Below are positions 45,943 through 58,696 of a stretch of DNA of 64,000 bases, in pieces. Origin of the DNA: Daphnia carinata (Eukaryota; Arthropoda; Branchiopoda; Diplostraca; Daphniidae); NCBI RefSeq assembly GCF_022539665.2, contig NC_081334.1:6728424-6792423 (forward strand). Reading direction: 5' to 3'. How positions within the stretch are numbered: position 1 is the first letter of the stretch; each line of letters begins with the position of its first letter. Below the pieces are notes generated by a model. The model was not told the DNA's origin. It did no database searches and was given only the letters and a program-made list of their open reading frames with translations. A program made the translations under genes and the position numbers.

Positions 45943-48900
45943 ATAAAAGATAGAAGTGACCGAAATTGAATTGACGGTTAAGCTGAACATGTTTAAGACT
46001 GAATTGTCGTGAATACAGATCATCAAACCAATTGAAGATGACCAGCACCTTTACTTTACTGGAAAATGAATCAAGGAAAAAACCCAAATCTTTTGGTAAT
46101 GGAGAGTGATGCTGAATTAGCCTTATTCTCGACGACTCCAAAAAAGGAGGAAGACGTATGCACACTATGAAGGAGCTAAGAAAAAGAACAAAAAAAAAGA
46201 CACATTGGCTGTGACTGGATGCTTACTTCCCTTTCCCTCCCCCGCGAGGAAAAAGAGACAGTAAAGGCTCGTTATGTTGTGTGAGACATCGGTAGATTTC
46301 TCTTCTGTTCTTTCTCTTCAGCTCCGACTTTTGTCTCCGCCCTGCTATTGACGCGGCAGCGGTTACGTAGGCGCTCGTACGTACATTCACACGTGACGGG
46401 ATGTCGGAACGTTCGGTTAGGAATTGGAAAAAAAGACGGAGGTGGCAAAAAGAAGAGCAAGCTAGGGGCAGAAAGTCATAAGGGATAGTGCCATACCGCA
46501 CTGTACTGTATACACTGAATCGTTGGCTGAAAGCACATTCTTTGACGCTGACCTAACTGAAAACCGAGCTGCGACTTGTCTCACTTTTTTTATGTCTTCG
46601 TGTTGGATGTATTTTTGTCCTTTCCTACTTTCGCTTCGGCTATTTACAGACAGTCATTAGCGCTATTATTGGGTACGGTGCCATAAAGCTCTTGTTTCTC
46701 GTCTCGCACCTCATTGAAGCATTGTCGCGGAAGTTGCAACCGCAAGAATCGGCGAAGCGATATCAAAACCTCGGTCCTTCTAGGCTGTACAGAGTTGGCC
46801 GAATAAACAACCGGTTTATGTCTTATTGTCTTGTTTGGGTTTTTCTCGAAAGCTGCCACCGCGTGCTGGGTGATGATAATCGAATGATGCGTCATAACGC
46901 GATGACTGAGGAATTTTTTTAGATGCCACACACACACACCACCGGTTTAGGTGTATATAAGGGAAAAGAGACAGTGTGTTGTGACCAAGCGTTTACATAG
47001 CAGAAGAAAAACATAAAGGGCCGCTCAACAAGTCCTTGAATGGTCGGCCCGTTTGTCATTTTTTTTTTCATTCACTGAAAGATGCGAGTGTGTTTTTTTC
47101 ACTGCCGTTTGACTGGATCAAGTTTTTTTTTGGACAGAACACAGTGTATACCTTGACCCAAATGGGAAAGTGTTTCCCGGAACCAGGAACTACATAACCG
47201 TCAATTAACCTGTAAAAAAAAAAATGAAATTTAAAAATTATTCATCACTGATCTCATTGACTATTTGCTTCACTTAAACATGAATCGGGTTTCTATTAAA
47301 TTCCCCGTTGAAATGAGGTGAACAAATCAATCACAACAAATTATTAGGACGGCCACAAGAAAAAGAAAACAGGATTGTTTCCCAAAAAAATAAAATAAAA
47401 TAGAAAAATATCAATTAGAATAGGTACGAATCAATCGATCAAAAACGCAAATGTTCGTTTCTCTATTTGCCTTGGCAACGGGTTTGGCTCTTTAAATTCC
47501 ATATAAAGTAAACTTATCTAGATTCAAAACTTTGTTGTTGTCGAACGGACCCAAAAACTCTGGTGTTTTTCTTACAGCTGATTAGAAACAATACGTTCGA
47601 TTTGACTTGATATCTACACCCTGTTTTAAGCGAACAGACTAAATAAATTTTATGCTAGATGACCTCCTTCAAATTCAGAAACACCTTGAAAAAAAAAAAA
47701 AAAAGGCCAGCCCAGTTAGATTTAAAAAAAAAAAAATTGGACGTGTCCCAGCACACACTAAAGTCTATCCCATCAATAAAAAAAATACATATATTACAGT
47801 GTCACAAGGAGACACATCTATATTTACCTTTAGAGCAAACAATGCGTAAGCATAGACAATGACAGCAGACGTGGGCTGGATTAAATCCCCGCTATTTAGC
47901 ATAGGAAATCCTCGTTTCCTTCCGGCATTTTTTTGGGGGGCCCGTATTCCGTAGATTGTTACCATACTGCACTAAACCCAATGCAAATACACGCTCCTAT
48001 AAATATTTATAGGGGGAAGGCAGCAAAGGAATGAATTACCAAACAGGAAATTCTTATCAATTTCAAGGGATTTACTGATAAATGGCGATTAGGCAATTAC
48101 TTCAATGAAAAAGCCGCAAGAAATTCTAATCACGTCTCTCAATTACCCTCCTCACAAAAAATAATAATCTAAAGATAGCTTTCTGTGTGAGAGATAGAAT
48201 AAAGAAAACGAAAGACGTCAATGATTCGCGTGCATCAGCCAACTTTGCAATTGCGCATCTAGCAAACTAGAGATTAGCAGCAGAAGCGGTCGGGGACGCT
48301 ATTGTTTTGCTAGCGGCGCCCCACTGCTTCATTTGATATTTACTCGATTACTCACCCAATAATAATAAAAAAAACTATAAACATACACACATTATACAAT
48401 TGGATAGCGAAAAGACGATGACGCGACACTGCCTTGTCGCGTGTACAAACACACACAAAACAGAACAAGTTGGATCGTCTGACCATTGGGGCTGATGGAT
48501 ATGGTTACATCGAGAAGCTTCCTACCTTGTGTTTACATAGAATGCGGTGGAGGGAGTACACACACGCACGTATTGCTCATACGGTTCCACAGAAGAAGAA
48601 GCAGACGAACACGATTTGATTGCGAGACGGTATACGATGCATCCATCAGCACAATTGGATGTGTACCGGCGGCAGCAAGGGGCGTCATGGGCTTCCATCA
48701 TCAGCCGCAGCGGCTCTGTGTCTGTGTGTAAGCGGCTGATGTTTTCGTTCTAACAATACAGCACTGATTGCACTCGCCCGATTGTTGTGGACCATGAACC
48801 TTTCCATATGCACCTTGACTCAAAAGAAAAACTGTTTTTTAGCCAACGTATTTATTGATAGTAAAGCACAGTAGTATCTCTACCTTTAAAGCATAACAAT

Positions 48901-48979
48901 CAACTGTCGTGTGTGTGTGTGTTCGAGAAACTCGTGCGTAATGGATGCTCGGCTTCCCCAGTAACAGACGTCTATTTAC
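45943..48979. other. Intergenic; TATA-like motif only
   Basis: No supported gene. TATATAA at 46954-46960 sits in a promoter-like setting after a CA run, but nothing coding follows on the plus strand for several kilobases. It could mark a non-coding transcript. Open frames on both strands at 46223-46937 overlap and are probably chance. Confidence 0.5.
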
Positions 48980-49513
48980 CTGGTCATGTTGCTAAAGCCA
49001 AAGAGTTGGATTGCTCTTGTTGCAAACAATAAAATGTGAGTCACGATGTACGTGGCAGTGCGTCTGCTATACGAATCTTCGTCTTCTGCTTGTTTCGCTA
49101 TTAGCTCGTCCACGGTTGCCGCTTCCCATCTGGAAGAGATGAGCAGCACGATTTTTTTAAACAACATCTCTCATCACCTACCAACTCGTCGTCTATTAGA
49201 TTAGATCTCATCTATTATTTCTTGAAAAAAAAAAATTTCAAATAGATTCGTTTCGATTTTGACTTCTATTTAAAAAGAAATTCGGATAAGGCATCAGCAC
49301 GACATTATCTGTAGCTTTTTATTAGATAAACGAAGTTGACGAGGATGTATCAATAGCTACCATAATTTTGTTGGGGTAAAATCCCACGACTGTGGTGTAA
49401 TCTTTTTGTTCAGTGATGACATGGCTATAAAATATCAAAATACGATGTGTACGTTGCCCTTACATGGATCCACACCTGTAGCCATTGACGACGTCTAGAC
49501 TGTACAGGGCCCA
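48980..49513 (-). other. Two phase-linked exons of an unrecognised minus-strand gene
   Basis: Exon 49464-49513 has a strong acceptor (CTTTCCAG) and donor (GTAAGG) and reads WALYSLDVVNGYRCGS. Exon 48980-49129 has acceptor CTCTTCCAG and donor GTAAAT. The joint keeps phase (2 to 2) and continues WEAATVDELIAKQ, then a polar stretch (EDEDSYSRRTA) and a hydrophobic one (YIVTHILLFATRAIQLFGF), suggesting a membrane protein. A candidate next segment starts near 48720 and meets a stop after about 12 codons. No upstream exon could be linked. I do not recognise the family. Confidence 0.4.
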
Positions 49514-49774
49514 CTGGAAAGAAAAAAAAAACGGGGATACGGTCGGCAAATCTCACACAGCTCTGGGGGAAATTGTTGCATAAAATACGAATACAAATTA
49601 TATATTGTTGCGCAGGTAGGCAACCCAAATTTGGCTGGTGGCATTCATACAACCAGCTAGGTGTACTTGATCAAATCAAATGAAACACACAACATTTTTA
49701 ACAAATTGTTCAAACAAGAGAAAAGACACAATGACGTACTCAAATGACTCGATGCATTAAAAAGGGGAATTCTA

Positions 49775-50310
49775 TGACGTCACAATGAATGGAAATCACG
49801 GGTGTGTGGGCGCAACGGTGACGGAGCGGAGTATATCATATTTACAAAAAATTTTTCAACCGCTCGATGTGGCGTGCGGTGCTTTCTCATTTAGCACGAC
49901 CACGCAAAAGAAATGCCTTTCGGCTTGCGCCCGCTCTGACCGCTTCATCCCGTATCACGAACCTATCCTTGGACCACACCAAATCTATCACATACGGTCG
50001 TGAGAGCGTCCCACAGACACGCATAAGTTATTTTTAAAAAAGTGCACCCAAATGAAAAGGATACATGTCGAGCCTCCCCCCCCCCCCCCGTCCGTCCTTA
50101 TACGTGCTTTCGTTTAGCGTGTCGATGACGATGGAATTCCCCCACCAGCCGGCGGCCGTACAGGGAATTCCCGAGTACCGACATCGCCGACTCCCGCGGC
50201 CGCCGCCACAATTAAGTCGTCGTTAAACGCAGTACCAAGAAAAAAGAAGAAAAAAAGGAATTTGAATATTAAAAAAAAAAAAAAGAAAAGAGAGAGAAGC
50301 CTATAAATAC
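49775..50310 (+). promoter_or_regulatory. Regulatory motif cluster: CRE, paired Rel/kappaB sites, TATA
   Basis: A CRE palindrome TGACGTCA lies at 49775-49782. Two kappaB-type sites, GGAATTCCCC at 50133-50142 and the perfect palindrome GGGAATTCCC at 50163-50172, sit 30 bp apart in a CpG-rich segment. TATAAATA follows at 50302-50309. The order resembles a plus-strand promoter. No coding exon was found downstream on that strand, so its target is unknown. Confidence 0.35.
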
Positions 50311-53300
50311 AGTGGTCGGTGAAAAGTGGCTCGAGGACATTCGTGTCCCTGTTTTGATCCATGGAAATAGATTAGAATAAATTTTTTTTTTTTTTTTTTT
50401 TGCTGTAATCTTTTCAATGTTATCTGATGTAGAGAAGATAAGCTTCAAACAATTTAAAAAGCGTGGGTTTATGTAGGGTAGTATAAGAGCGAATAGTTAC
50501 GAAAAAAGAAAATTCAATAGAAAAATAATAGCCACCGTTGTTGAGTTTAAATGACGTTAGTTGGATTGCATCTGGCTGATGTCAGAGCTCGACAAACGCC
50601 AACGATACGTGACGTCATCACTGTCACTTTGTCTTGGTGTGACCTCATTTATAATTTTTCTTTCTTCTTCTTCCTACACCCCCCTTTTTATTTTGTCCCC
50701 CCCCCCCACAGCCGCCATATTTTTAACGTCTACACGACACGGTCGTGAGTTCCGCAATGGAAACCGCTTTTTCACTTTGCATCAAGAGATGACAATAAAA
50801 AAGAGAACGAAAGAGAGAGAAAACAACAATGTAAATATGTTTCGTTTGGTCCGGACTAGAAAGATGGTCTGTATCAATGACATAGTGTAAAGTACACCTG
50901 GCCATCAAAGTTCATTGGAATGATTCAGTGTCAAAACAATTGAAACGATCGCCACAATGGGGAATTACGTAGGCAGACACATAGAAAGAAAATACCCATA
51001 GTTCGATAAGCGATAATTGAACTTTGATTAGAGCAAAAAACAGCCCGTGACTGTAGGCGACATGTTGCGACTCGGTGCGACTGTCAAATGCAGCAAACAG
51101 CGTCAATCGTTTTGCTGTGTGATAAAAGATTAAGATGTTGTTCAATTATTTTTTGCGTCGAGACATAATCGGAGAAATTGATGTTCCAAAACAACAACAA
51201 AAAAAAAAAAAACGCACAGCCATGATGATGAGATTGGTGCCGGCGGCAAATCGATGGCGGATGTCCGGCTCGTGTTTTTACCTTCTTTTCTTTCACGTAT
51301 TTTTTTTTTCACCCACGATATTATTTTCAAAAGAAAGTGCAACGTTCCGTTAAATCAGGTGATTTTAAATGTCAAAGTGGATAAGACTATCTTATTTATT
51401 CTATCGAATTGAAGCATAAGAAGGTGTTCAAATTTTGTTGTTTTATTATTGAAGAAATTCGTGAGCACGATCCAGTCAGGTGAGATGTCAATCTTTGACG
51501 CAACACTGTCACGCGATTCATTAACATTTCATCACGTCCGCCGTATCCGAAGAATTCGTCTAACCATAATCAGACCAGGTGAACGATTAGCACTACACTA
51601 ATACAAGACGATGCCGCGGGACCACGCGGAACTGACTCCATTTCACCACAAATATGGGCGGTGTTTTTTTGTTTAAAGAAAAAAGAGAGTCGGACGGAAA
51701 GCTATTGATGACGTCACTTAAATCGCTTTAAATATATATAGTAGGTGTACACGACCGAGGGTAGCTATCCTATGATTATCAAGAACATTCATTACAATCA
51801 GTTTTGGGGGATTTTCCCAGTCCGCTTTCCTTTTTAAAGCGAAGCTTTAACCAATTTTTTTTTCTTTTGTTTTTATTGATTTAAAAATATTTTTTTTTAA
51901 AGAGAAAAGAACGGTACTGGATCCGGATATATTAAACAGTAGCGGATGACACAGAGAGAGAGAGAAATATAATTAAAAAAAGACGATAGGTTCTGTTCTG
52001 ATACAAGCAGGGCATCCTTTCAAATACCCTTTTTATTATGGAGCTATTGTATGTGTCATGGTTAATAAGCTATGTATTATACATAGCACTTGATCCGGTT
52101 TACCAGGTTGTTGTTGCTAACAGAATAAGTAAGCAGCCGAAAAATATTACGAGCTTGTCTTTCTGTGCGCTTCTTGCAAAGGCTCCTTGTTGAATATACA
52201 TCTGTTTGAAGGGCAGGATCAAAAACGAAATGCAAAGAGACACTCCGCAGAGATGGTGAAACAAGTTTTTTTGCGTGGCACGACTGCCATAACCGCAACG
52301 AATTCATTGTCTTGGTCAGAAAAAAATAAAATAAAAGGGTGCCGTGTCCCGGTGAGAAACTCTTCATTCCCGGAGCTCTTTCGGGAATCCCGTCTTTTTT
52401 TATTCTTTTTATTTTTTTTTTCAATTGCTCCCCCCTTTTTCTTTAACGAGTGGCTGCTGGTCATTTCTTTTTCTTTAAATTTTTCACGCTTATTAAGAGA
52501 AAAAGGATTTTCCAAAGTTTCACGATCTGAGGCATTTCTTTACGCCCTTCGTGTAGGTGCACTTCTTATTTAATAAGACGTTAATGAAAAAGACAAGAAA
52601 TGCGATTTAAAGGACATGAAACATTTCGTGTATGTCAGCAGGGTTTCATATAATATCACACATCCAGACACAACCGGTTGGTGAATATCAAGGGCGCTTT
52701 TTAAAAAAAATTCTTATTTACAAAGGTAGTACAAAAACTTACAAGAAAATACAAAAACATTTCTTTTTTCGATAAAAGGTTAATTTTTTTTTGTTTTTTT
52801 TTCTTTTGAAATTGTTTTTTTTTTTCTGATAAAAAGAAAATGTATGTACACAGATAGAGGATTTTAACAATTCAAAAGTTTTTTCGATTTTTTTTGTTTG
52901 TTCCAAAATAACGAAGTTTAAAAAAATGCATTTGTTCGGAGATAGTTTTAGTTTGATGGGACAGACATTAGTCATCACATAATTAGATACAGATCATTGG
53001 CGGTTGTATCCAACAGTGGTGGTGGTAATTGAGACACACACAGAGGGATATTTTAAGATGGAACAAAAAATGGTTAAAGAAAAGTTACAAAGAGCCAATA
53101 ATTTAGAACAGCCTTGATTGGTTCATACAAAAATATGCTTTTCATTCGTCTACACTGTGTACTGAAAAAGAAAAAAAAAATATCGCAAAACATTTTTCCC
53201 TTATCTTACTGGTTTTTTTGTTGTCCCAATAAAAGGTTAAGAAAATTATCGTCTTCCCCTCAGGACATAAATTCAGATAATACAACAAAACTATTGGCTT

Positions 53301-53677
53301 TGGAAGAGGTCAAATATACACGACTCCATCATTTTACAGAACAAAAATGAAAAAAAAATACACGACTAGTCTTGCTTTTTCTTTTCTCCTGCACTGCTCT
53401 AGGGTAGCAGTCACTACACAACGTGAGCGTGTGTACACGCTCGAAATATTGGTGACGCAATCATAGCCTGAGAGAGACTTTTGGATGAGGGGCGAAAAAT
53501 AGAGCTTGCCAAAATAAATAGCGACATCATTCTTTTCGTTTTGCTTAAGTGCTCTAGCGAAATAGTTTTTTGATAAAATTTTCTTTTCAGCTTGGAATTT
53601 CTTTTTTAAAACATAGTCACGCAGTTACCTAATAAATAATTAAGAAAAAAACAAAGAGAGGAGGGGGGGGAGGAATT
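50311..53677. other. Intergenic, no supported gene; further CRE motifs
   Basis: Contains CRE palindromes at 50610-50617 and 51709-51716, the latter followed by a TATATATA run at 51733-51740. The remainder is AT-rich with long A and T runs. The final part should be the 3' untranslated region of the TGF-beta gene. Open frames here (for example 52077-52573 on both strands) are low-complexity. Confidence 0.5.
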
Positions 53678-55717
53678 TCAAGCACAGGCGCATTCTCTAA
53701 CAATGGCGCCTTCCCATTTGGTTGTCGTCAACTGAGCTGGATTGTCTTGATCGTAGTGGACGACCTGAACGCTGTCCAACTTGCTTGGCGTGCAACACAG
53801 TTTGGGTACGAGCCGCTTGTTGATGGTGTGCAAGTAACCCTGGAACAGGGCGTGGTTGCTGGCTGGGTTGCTGGCGTGCTGATGGTGCCCGTGCGCAGTG
53901 AACTGGGCGTAATGACAATCGCCTTTGCACATGAAGATGTCGATCTCGCTCGGCTCCAGGATCCAATCGAAACCGGGCAATTGGCGAAAGTTGATCTTCA
54001 ACGAATGCGGGCAGCATTTCTTGCTTTTCTTCGAACTGCTGGAACAGTCACTTCCGCTGGATTTACCACTAGCCCTGACGCCCTTCTTGCTGGCCGAGAA
54101 TTGGCCAAGCAGAATGTCCTTGGGTTGTTGAGGTAATCGATTCTTGCTGCTCATGTTGTTGTTCTTGCTGTTGTTGCTGCTCTTCGTATTCTTCTTGCCA
54201 GCGTGGCGTTTGATTCGATTCGATGCCCTCGATGAGACGGTCAAGCGCAGCTGTGCGCTAAGGCGCCAGCGCCGAAGCCAATGACAATCACGACCGTGAC
54301 ACGCGACGCTGACCGTCAAAACGTGATCGTCGTTGTCCAACTGGTTTAACCAATCGTCCAACAGTTGCCCGCCGTCTTTCAGGTCGGGTTTGATGCTGTT
54401 GTTGTAGTAGACATCATCGAAATCTTCCGGTCGGATCACTACGACGTGTCGGCTGTTGCTGTGGCCATCGGATTCGATGCGGACGTGCAAACTGTACGAC
54501 CTGAGACTGCGTAACGGATTCTTCATTAGAGAATCGGACGAGTGAGATCGATCAGACAACCAGCGCAATTCCAGCGGATGAGAAGATTCCGCTTGCCATC
54601 GATTGTTTTCGTCGCTCGAACGCGGAGCCCGGAAACGCAATTTCCAAGCGACTCCGCGTGACCCAACGTGACGCCGGCCAGCCCCGACATCTCCTGTCAT
54701 AAAACAAATCGATATCGATTAAAGACATGACACTCTCGCCATCGATATCATCAATTTTTTTAAAAAACATCGGGTGTTTAGACGTACGATGATTGAGGAT
54801 GACCGTCTCACGGTGCGGCTCTTCTTCGTCTTCGGGATTGGCGGCAAATTGGCGGTACTCGTCCACGTCGTCTTCGCCAAAGTTGTTCAGCAACTGTTGA
54901 CGTTGTCGATCGTATTCATCGCGCGTTATGTTTACCTGCGCATCAAAATCAAGCGGCTTGATTAAGAATTTATTGCTCGCAATCACGACACACGGTAATT
55001 CACGTTGTTTAAATTGTACACAAGCTCTACAGATGATCCAAACGTGATCAACAAGTTTAGGAAACGTGCGGAATGTCGCACGGTTCCATAAAGATAAGAA
55101 ATGCCAGCAACAGAGCGCAATGCTTTGCATTTGTTTATGCTCTGTATTTATTTTGTTTTTTACAAAAAAATCAACACGACCCTTAAAAATTTTAGCTTGA
55201 AGCACGGAAGGCCGGCGATAACATTTCTTTCCAATGACTCTGAATATTTAGTACCACGGTCATTTTTTTTTTTTTCGTGTACAACTTCCTTTCGCAAAAA
55301 AACATTTCCGGGAAACCCCGAAAAAGGCGAGTCCACCAGTCAAACAATTTTCATTTCGTCTGCTAGATTTTAAGGTAAACAAAAAATAATAATTACCTTG
55401 GAGAGGTCAGGTACTTTCGTGAGTCCCAATTCACGCAAGAGAATTTGCTGGAACTCTCTGAGACCCTCGTCGGTTGGGAAGTAGAAACGATCAATGTCCA
55501 GTTGGTCGGCTGTCGTCGCTTCCGCATCAGCGTGTTCATCCGGACTGACGAGCTGATGTCCTTTATTACTGGGCCGGCTGTTCTGATGATGATGTCGGAT
55601 TGTGTAAGCGGCACAGCCGGAGCAAACGACACCCCACACAACAATGACGATGACAGCACTGGGCAACAAAGCCAAACCGGCCCGCTGATTTTGATGTATG
55701 TGACAGTGATTGGCCAT
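53678..55717 (-). CDS. TGF-beta superfamily ligand precursor
   Basis: Three exons close in phase: 55397-55717, 54788-54935 and 53678-54693, giving 494 residues. The start ATG at 55717 opens a hydrophobic signal or anchor (LALLPSAVIVIVVWGVV); an out-of-frame ATG sits five bases upstream at 55722. The propeptide includes LREFQQILLRELGL, like other family propeptides. A furin-type site RIKR lies at about residues 316-319. The mature domain of about 175 residues begins with a basic Ser/Asn-rich extension and then the cystine-knot core: KKCCPHSLKINF, WILEPSEIDIFMCKGDC, VPKLCC and the terminal ECACA. Nine cysteines follow the activin/TGF-beta-type pattern. The His-rich loop and HALFQGYLHTI recall the divergent maverick/GDF15-like branch, but I hold that subfamily call loosely. 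Confidence 0.9.
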
Positions 55718-58696
55718 TCCATTAACCGTCAAATCTCCTCCTAACTAAATTTTTTGTTTGTTGGTTTTTCTTTTAAATAATTTAATGAAGTCTTTAAAAC
55801 GTGTTTGGGCAACAAACAATTCAATCCATCCACACGGAAAAAGTTTGAAGCGCACACTCGATGATTCCTTGTTGTTTTGATTTTCTCTATAGACACACTA
55901 GGGAGATCGTCCCGTTCGTGAACGCGGCTAGAAAAACAAGTTGATCGTGCAAGCCGAAACTAGCGTGTGCGACAGGTGAAGCGGTGAAGAATCGACTGAG
56001 TCTCGGAGTAGCAGCACCTTGCCTTTTAAAATTCGGTGTGTGTGTGCGTGCGTGCGTGTGGATACTCTCACTCTCTCGTTCGCCTTGGACCGTCACGACT
56101 GAGAAAGAAGGAGGGGCTTGGACGTCCAACGCCTTACATGAAACTCCTCCTGCCAAGCGGTTGATAAAAAAAAAAGAAATCAAAAAAAGAATAATTGAAA
56201 AAGAAAACTTAGGTCAGTTCGTTAACAGGTATCGCATAGAACAACTAGTGTCCATGGATCGCGAATGCGTGTTACACATCACGGAACTTTCCAATTAGTC
56301 TAATTAATGAGCAATTTATATAATTACTGTTACGTTATTTCGTGATAACTGTGGACACCCCAGCAAAAGCAACCTCCGCATAGTGACATTGCAGAAATCA
56401 GGTTGCCTCATCGGTGAATCATAGCCTTATTATAAATGCATCCATCATTTTTGTAAAAAAAAATCAAAAGCTGCTTTTTAGAGCCATTTCCTCGTAATTC
56501 ACTTGTTGCGTAAGGGCTAACGAAAGACACGGGCTGTTGGAACGATGTTTCAAGTACTCGCTGAAGCGTTGGATAACTCGCCCCACCGCAAACCTTTTAT
56601 GTACCTGATGTTTATGCTATATAAGCATAGGTAAACTAGGACCGATTGGAATGAGATGTTAAAAGGCAAGGTGAAGACAATCTACTTTACATTTTATCTT
56701 ATTATTTTTTTTTGTTGTTGTCCCTTCCTATTGTCTTTCTACGGAATTTGACGTATTTGGAAAGCCAAAAATTTGAGGAGAAAAAAAAAGATAAAGAAAA
56801 CCTGAATGTAAAAAAAAAAAGGTTGCAGAAATTTGGATTGAACAAATTCGAATGGGATTTAGCAGAGACAACGCATTGGACTGACGCCGTTGGAGTTCGA
56901 GGACATAACTAGTCCTAGCAACATTCTTGTAAGGAAAACCAAGTATCTATTCGTATAACTTGGCCTCTGGTCATTACATAATTTGTCAGATGACTGGACG
57001 TGAAAGCCAGAACTAAAAAAAAAAACACAAGAAAAAATGGGAGAAAATTGTTGGATTCATCGCTGTTGAATAAACACGTTGTCTCCATTTTTGCAGCACT
57101 AGCAATTCAGAAGCCGGATCAAACATATCCAAAACAAGAAAATTGAATGTTTTCTATGCATTTTTTTCGTCCTGTCATCGTTTTGTTTCTACAAACGTCA
57201 GTAAAGGATTCCCCGTTTACGCGCCCCATCCATTCACGAAAGCGCACAAATGTTGACAGGTAGACCCATCCAATTATGCGCTTTCACTTTGCGTTCTTTT
57301 AGGGGCCATTCATCACGCACGAATAAGGGCAAAGAATCTGTTGAAGATTGCCCACTATTTGCTAAACAATATAGCATCATTGAAAAAAAAAAACTGTTTC
57401 AGTTGGCTACACGAATAACATAGCCCAAGTTCTTGTGGGGAAAGGGGGAAGCCCCGCGCTCCTCCGCAATTATTTCATGTTTAATGACTTGTTCTTCGAA
57501 GAGGAAAAGTTCAAACTCGAAGTAAATTGACCATGGCAAAACTTTTGTGCCAAACAAGGCGACTTCACAACAAAACTGCCCTCAGGTACATAATGTGAGG
57601 CGGAAAATTCTTTGTTGTTTTTCTTGATGTCTGCGTGTGTCGTTAGATCAGCAAAGACATACAAATAGAGCGCGAAAGATGCATCCGGATTCCGGAAGAA
57701 ACACACGATCAACACAGCAACGGATGTATTTCTCCTTTCTTTTTGCCCAACAACAAGCGCGCTTGCGTAAGCAAACTGTTACCAACTCAAAGAGGAAGGC
57801 TCAATAAAAAGTCGTCACGTAACGCAACTCGTTTCTGCGACCGCTCTGCTCAATTCAAACATTAAAAAAAAATAAATAACCGGTTGATTGCTCTCAATAG
57901 GAAGCCCGAAAAGGTGGGTTGCATACGCTTATGCAAACTGGATGAACGTAAATGGGCATATTCTTTTTTACCTTAAAGAGAGATGAAGAAGAAATTCTTG
58001 TACGGCCAGGAAATGTCTTGTCGGCACGTGGTGTATACGCTAATGGGGCACACGAGCATTGCGGATTATCGGTCCAAATTACCACGACAACCAGCTAAAG
58101 TGTACAGAGGGATAGCTTTTTGGCTGTATCCAAAAAGAACTAGAGGAAACGAAAGAAAATTTCCACGAATCGTCGCCATCAAATCCGCTCCACACTCCGC
58201 CAATGATGGGAGGGATTTCCTTCCGTCAAACTTCTTCCGGTTGGATTTCTAATTGGACACGATTGGGAACCTAGGCGATTTTTATCACATCCGGAGAAAA
58301 ATGGCAATGATTTCAATTGTTTTCACGAGAAAAACGAATTTAGAAAAGATTCTTACAAATGAAAATGATGAAAAACGTCTAAGGCAATTGTGTTTGCTGT
58401 GTTTACGCTGTCGTTGAAAAAAAAAATGATAATACAAGTGTTTTTCGGTCTAGTGGATGAAGTGTATAAAGAAAAAGAAAAATGCACATTTTATTGAACC
58501 AACTTGTTGGCGACTGTCATTTCACTTTGTCATGATAACTGGCTTCAGCATCAACAACCACTCCATTCCGTGTTTACCTACGTAGTACACAAAGGACCGG
58601 CTATTTTCAGCCCGGAAACGTCCAGCAATAAAAACAAAGACAAATACAGAATTGTTTTTTTGTTTTTTCCTTTAATATGCAAAATAGGTGAATCCC
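55718..58696. other. Upstream region of the TGF-beta gene and intergenic spacer
   Basis: No supported gene. On the minus strand a TATA-like element lies in the near-palindrome around 56610-56626, about 900 bp upstream of the ligand start. Open frames at 55887-56298 on both strands and at 57470-58252 have no domain or splice evidence. Confidence 0.5.

Noticed and set aside
46954-46960. TATA box as promoter of a coding gene
   Set aside because: No plus-strand coding exon follows within the next several kilobases; kept only as a note on the intergenic stretch.
50114-50362. Minus-strand open frame with Phe-rich and Gly/Ala stretches
   Set aside because: The Phe run comes from a T tract, and the remainder overlaps the CpG-rich regulatory motif segment; no splice support.
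53747-54136. Plus-strand open frame of 129 codons opposite the TGF-beta exon
   Set aside because: It is the exact antisense of the conserved mature ligand domain; the minus-strand reading has clear homology.
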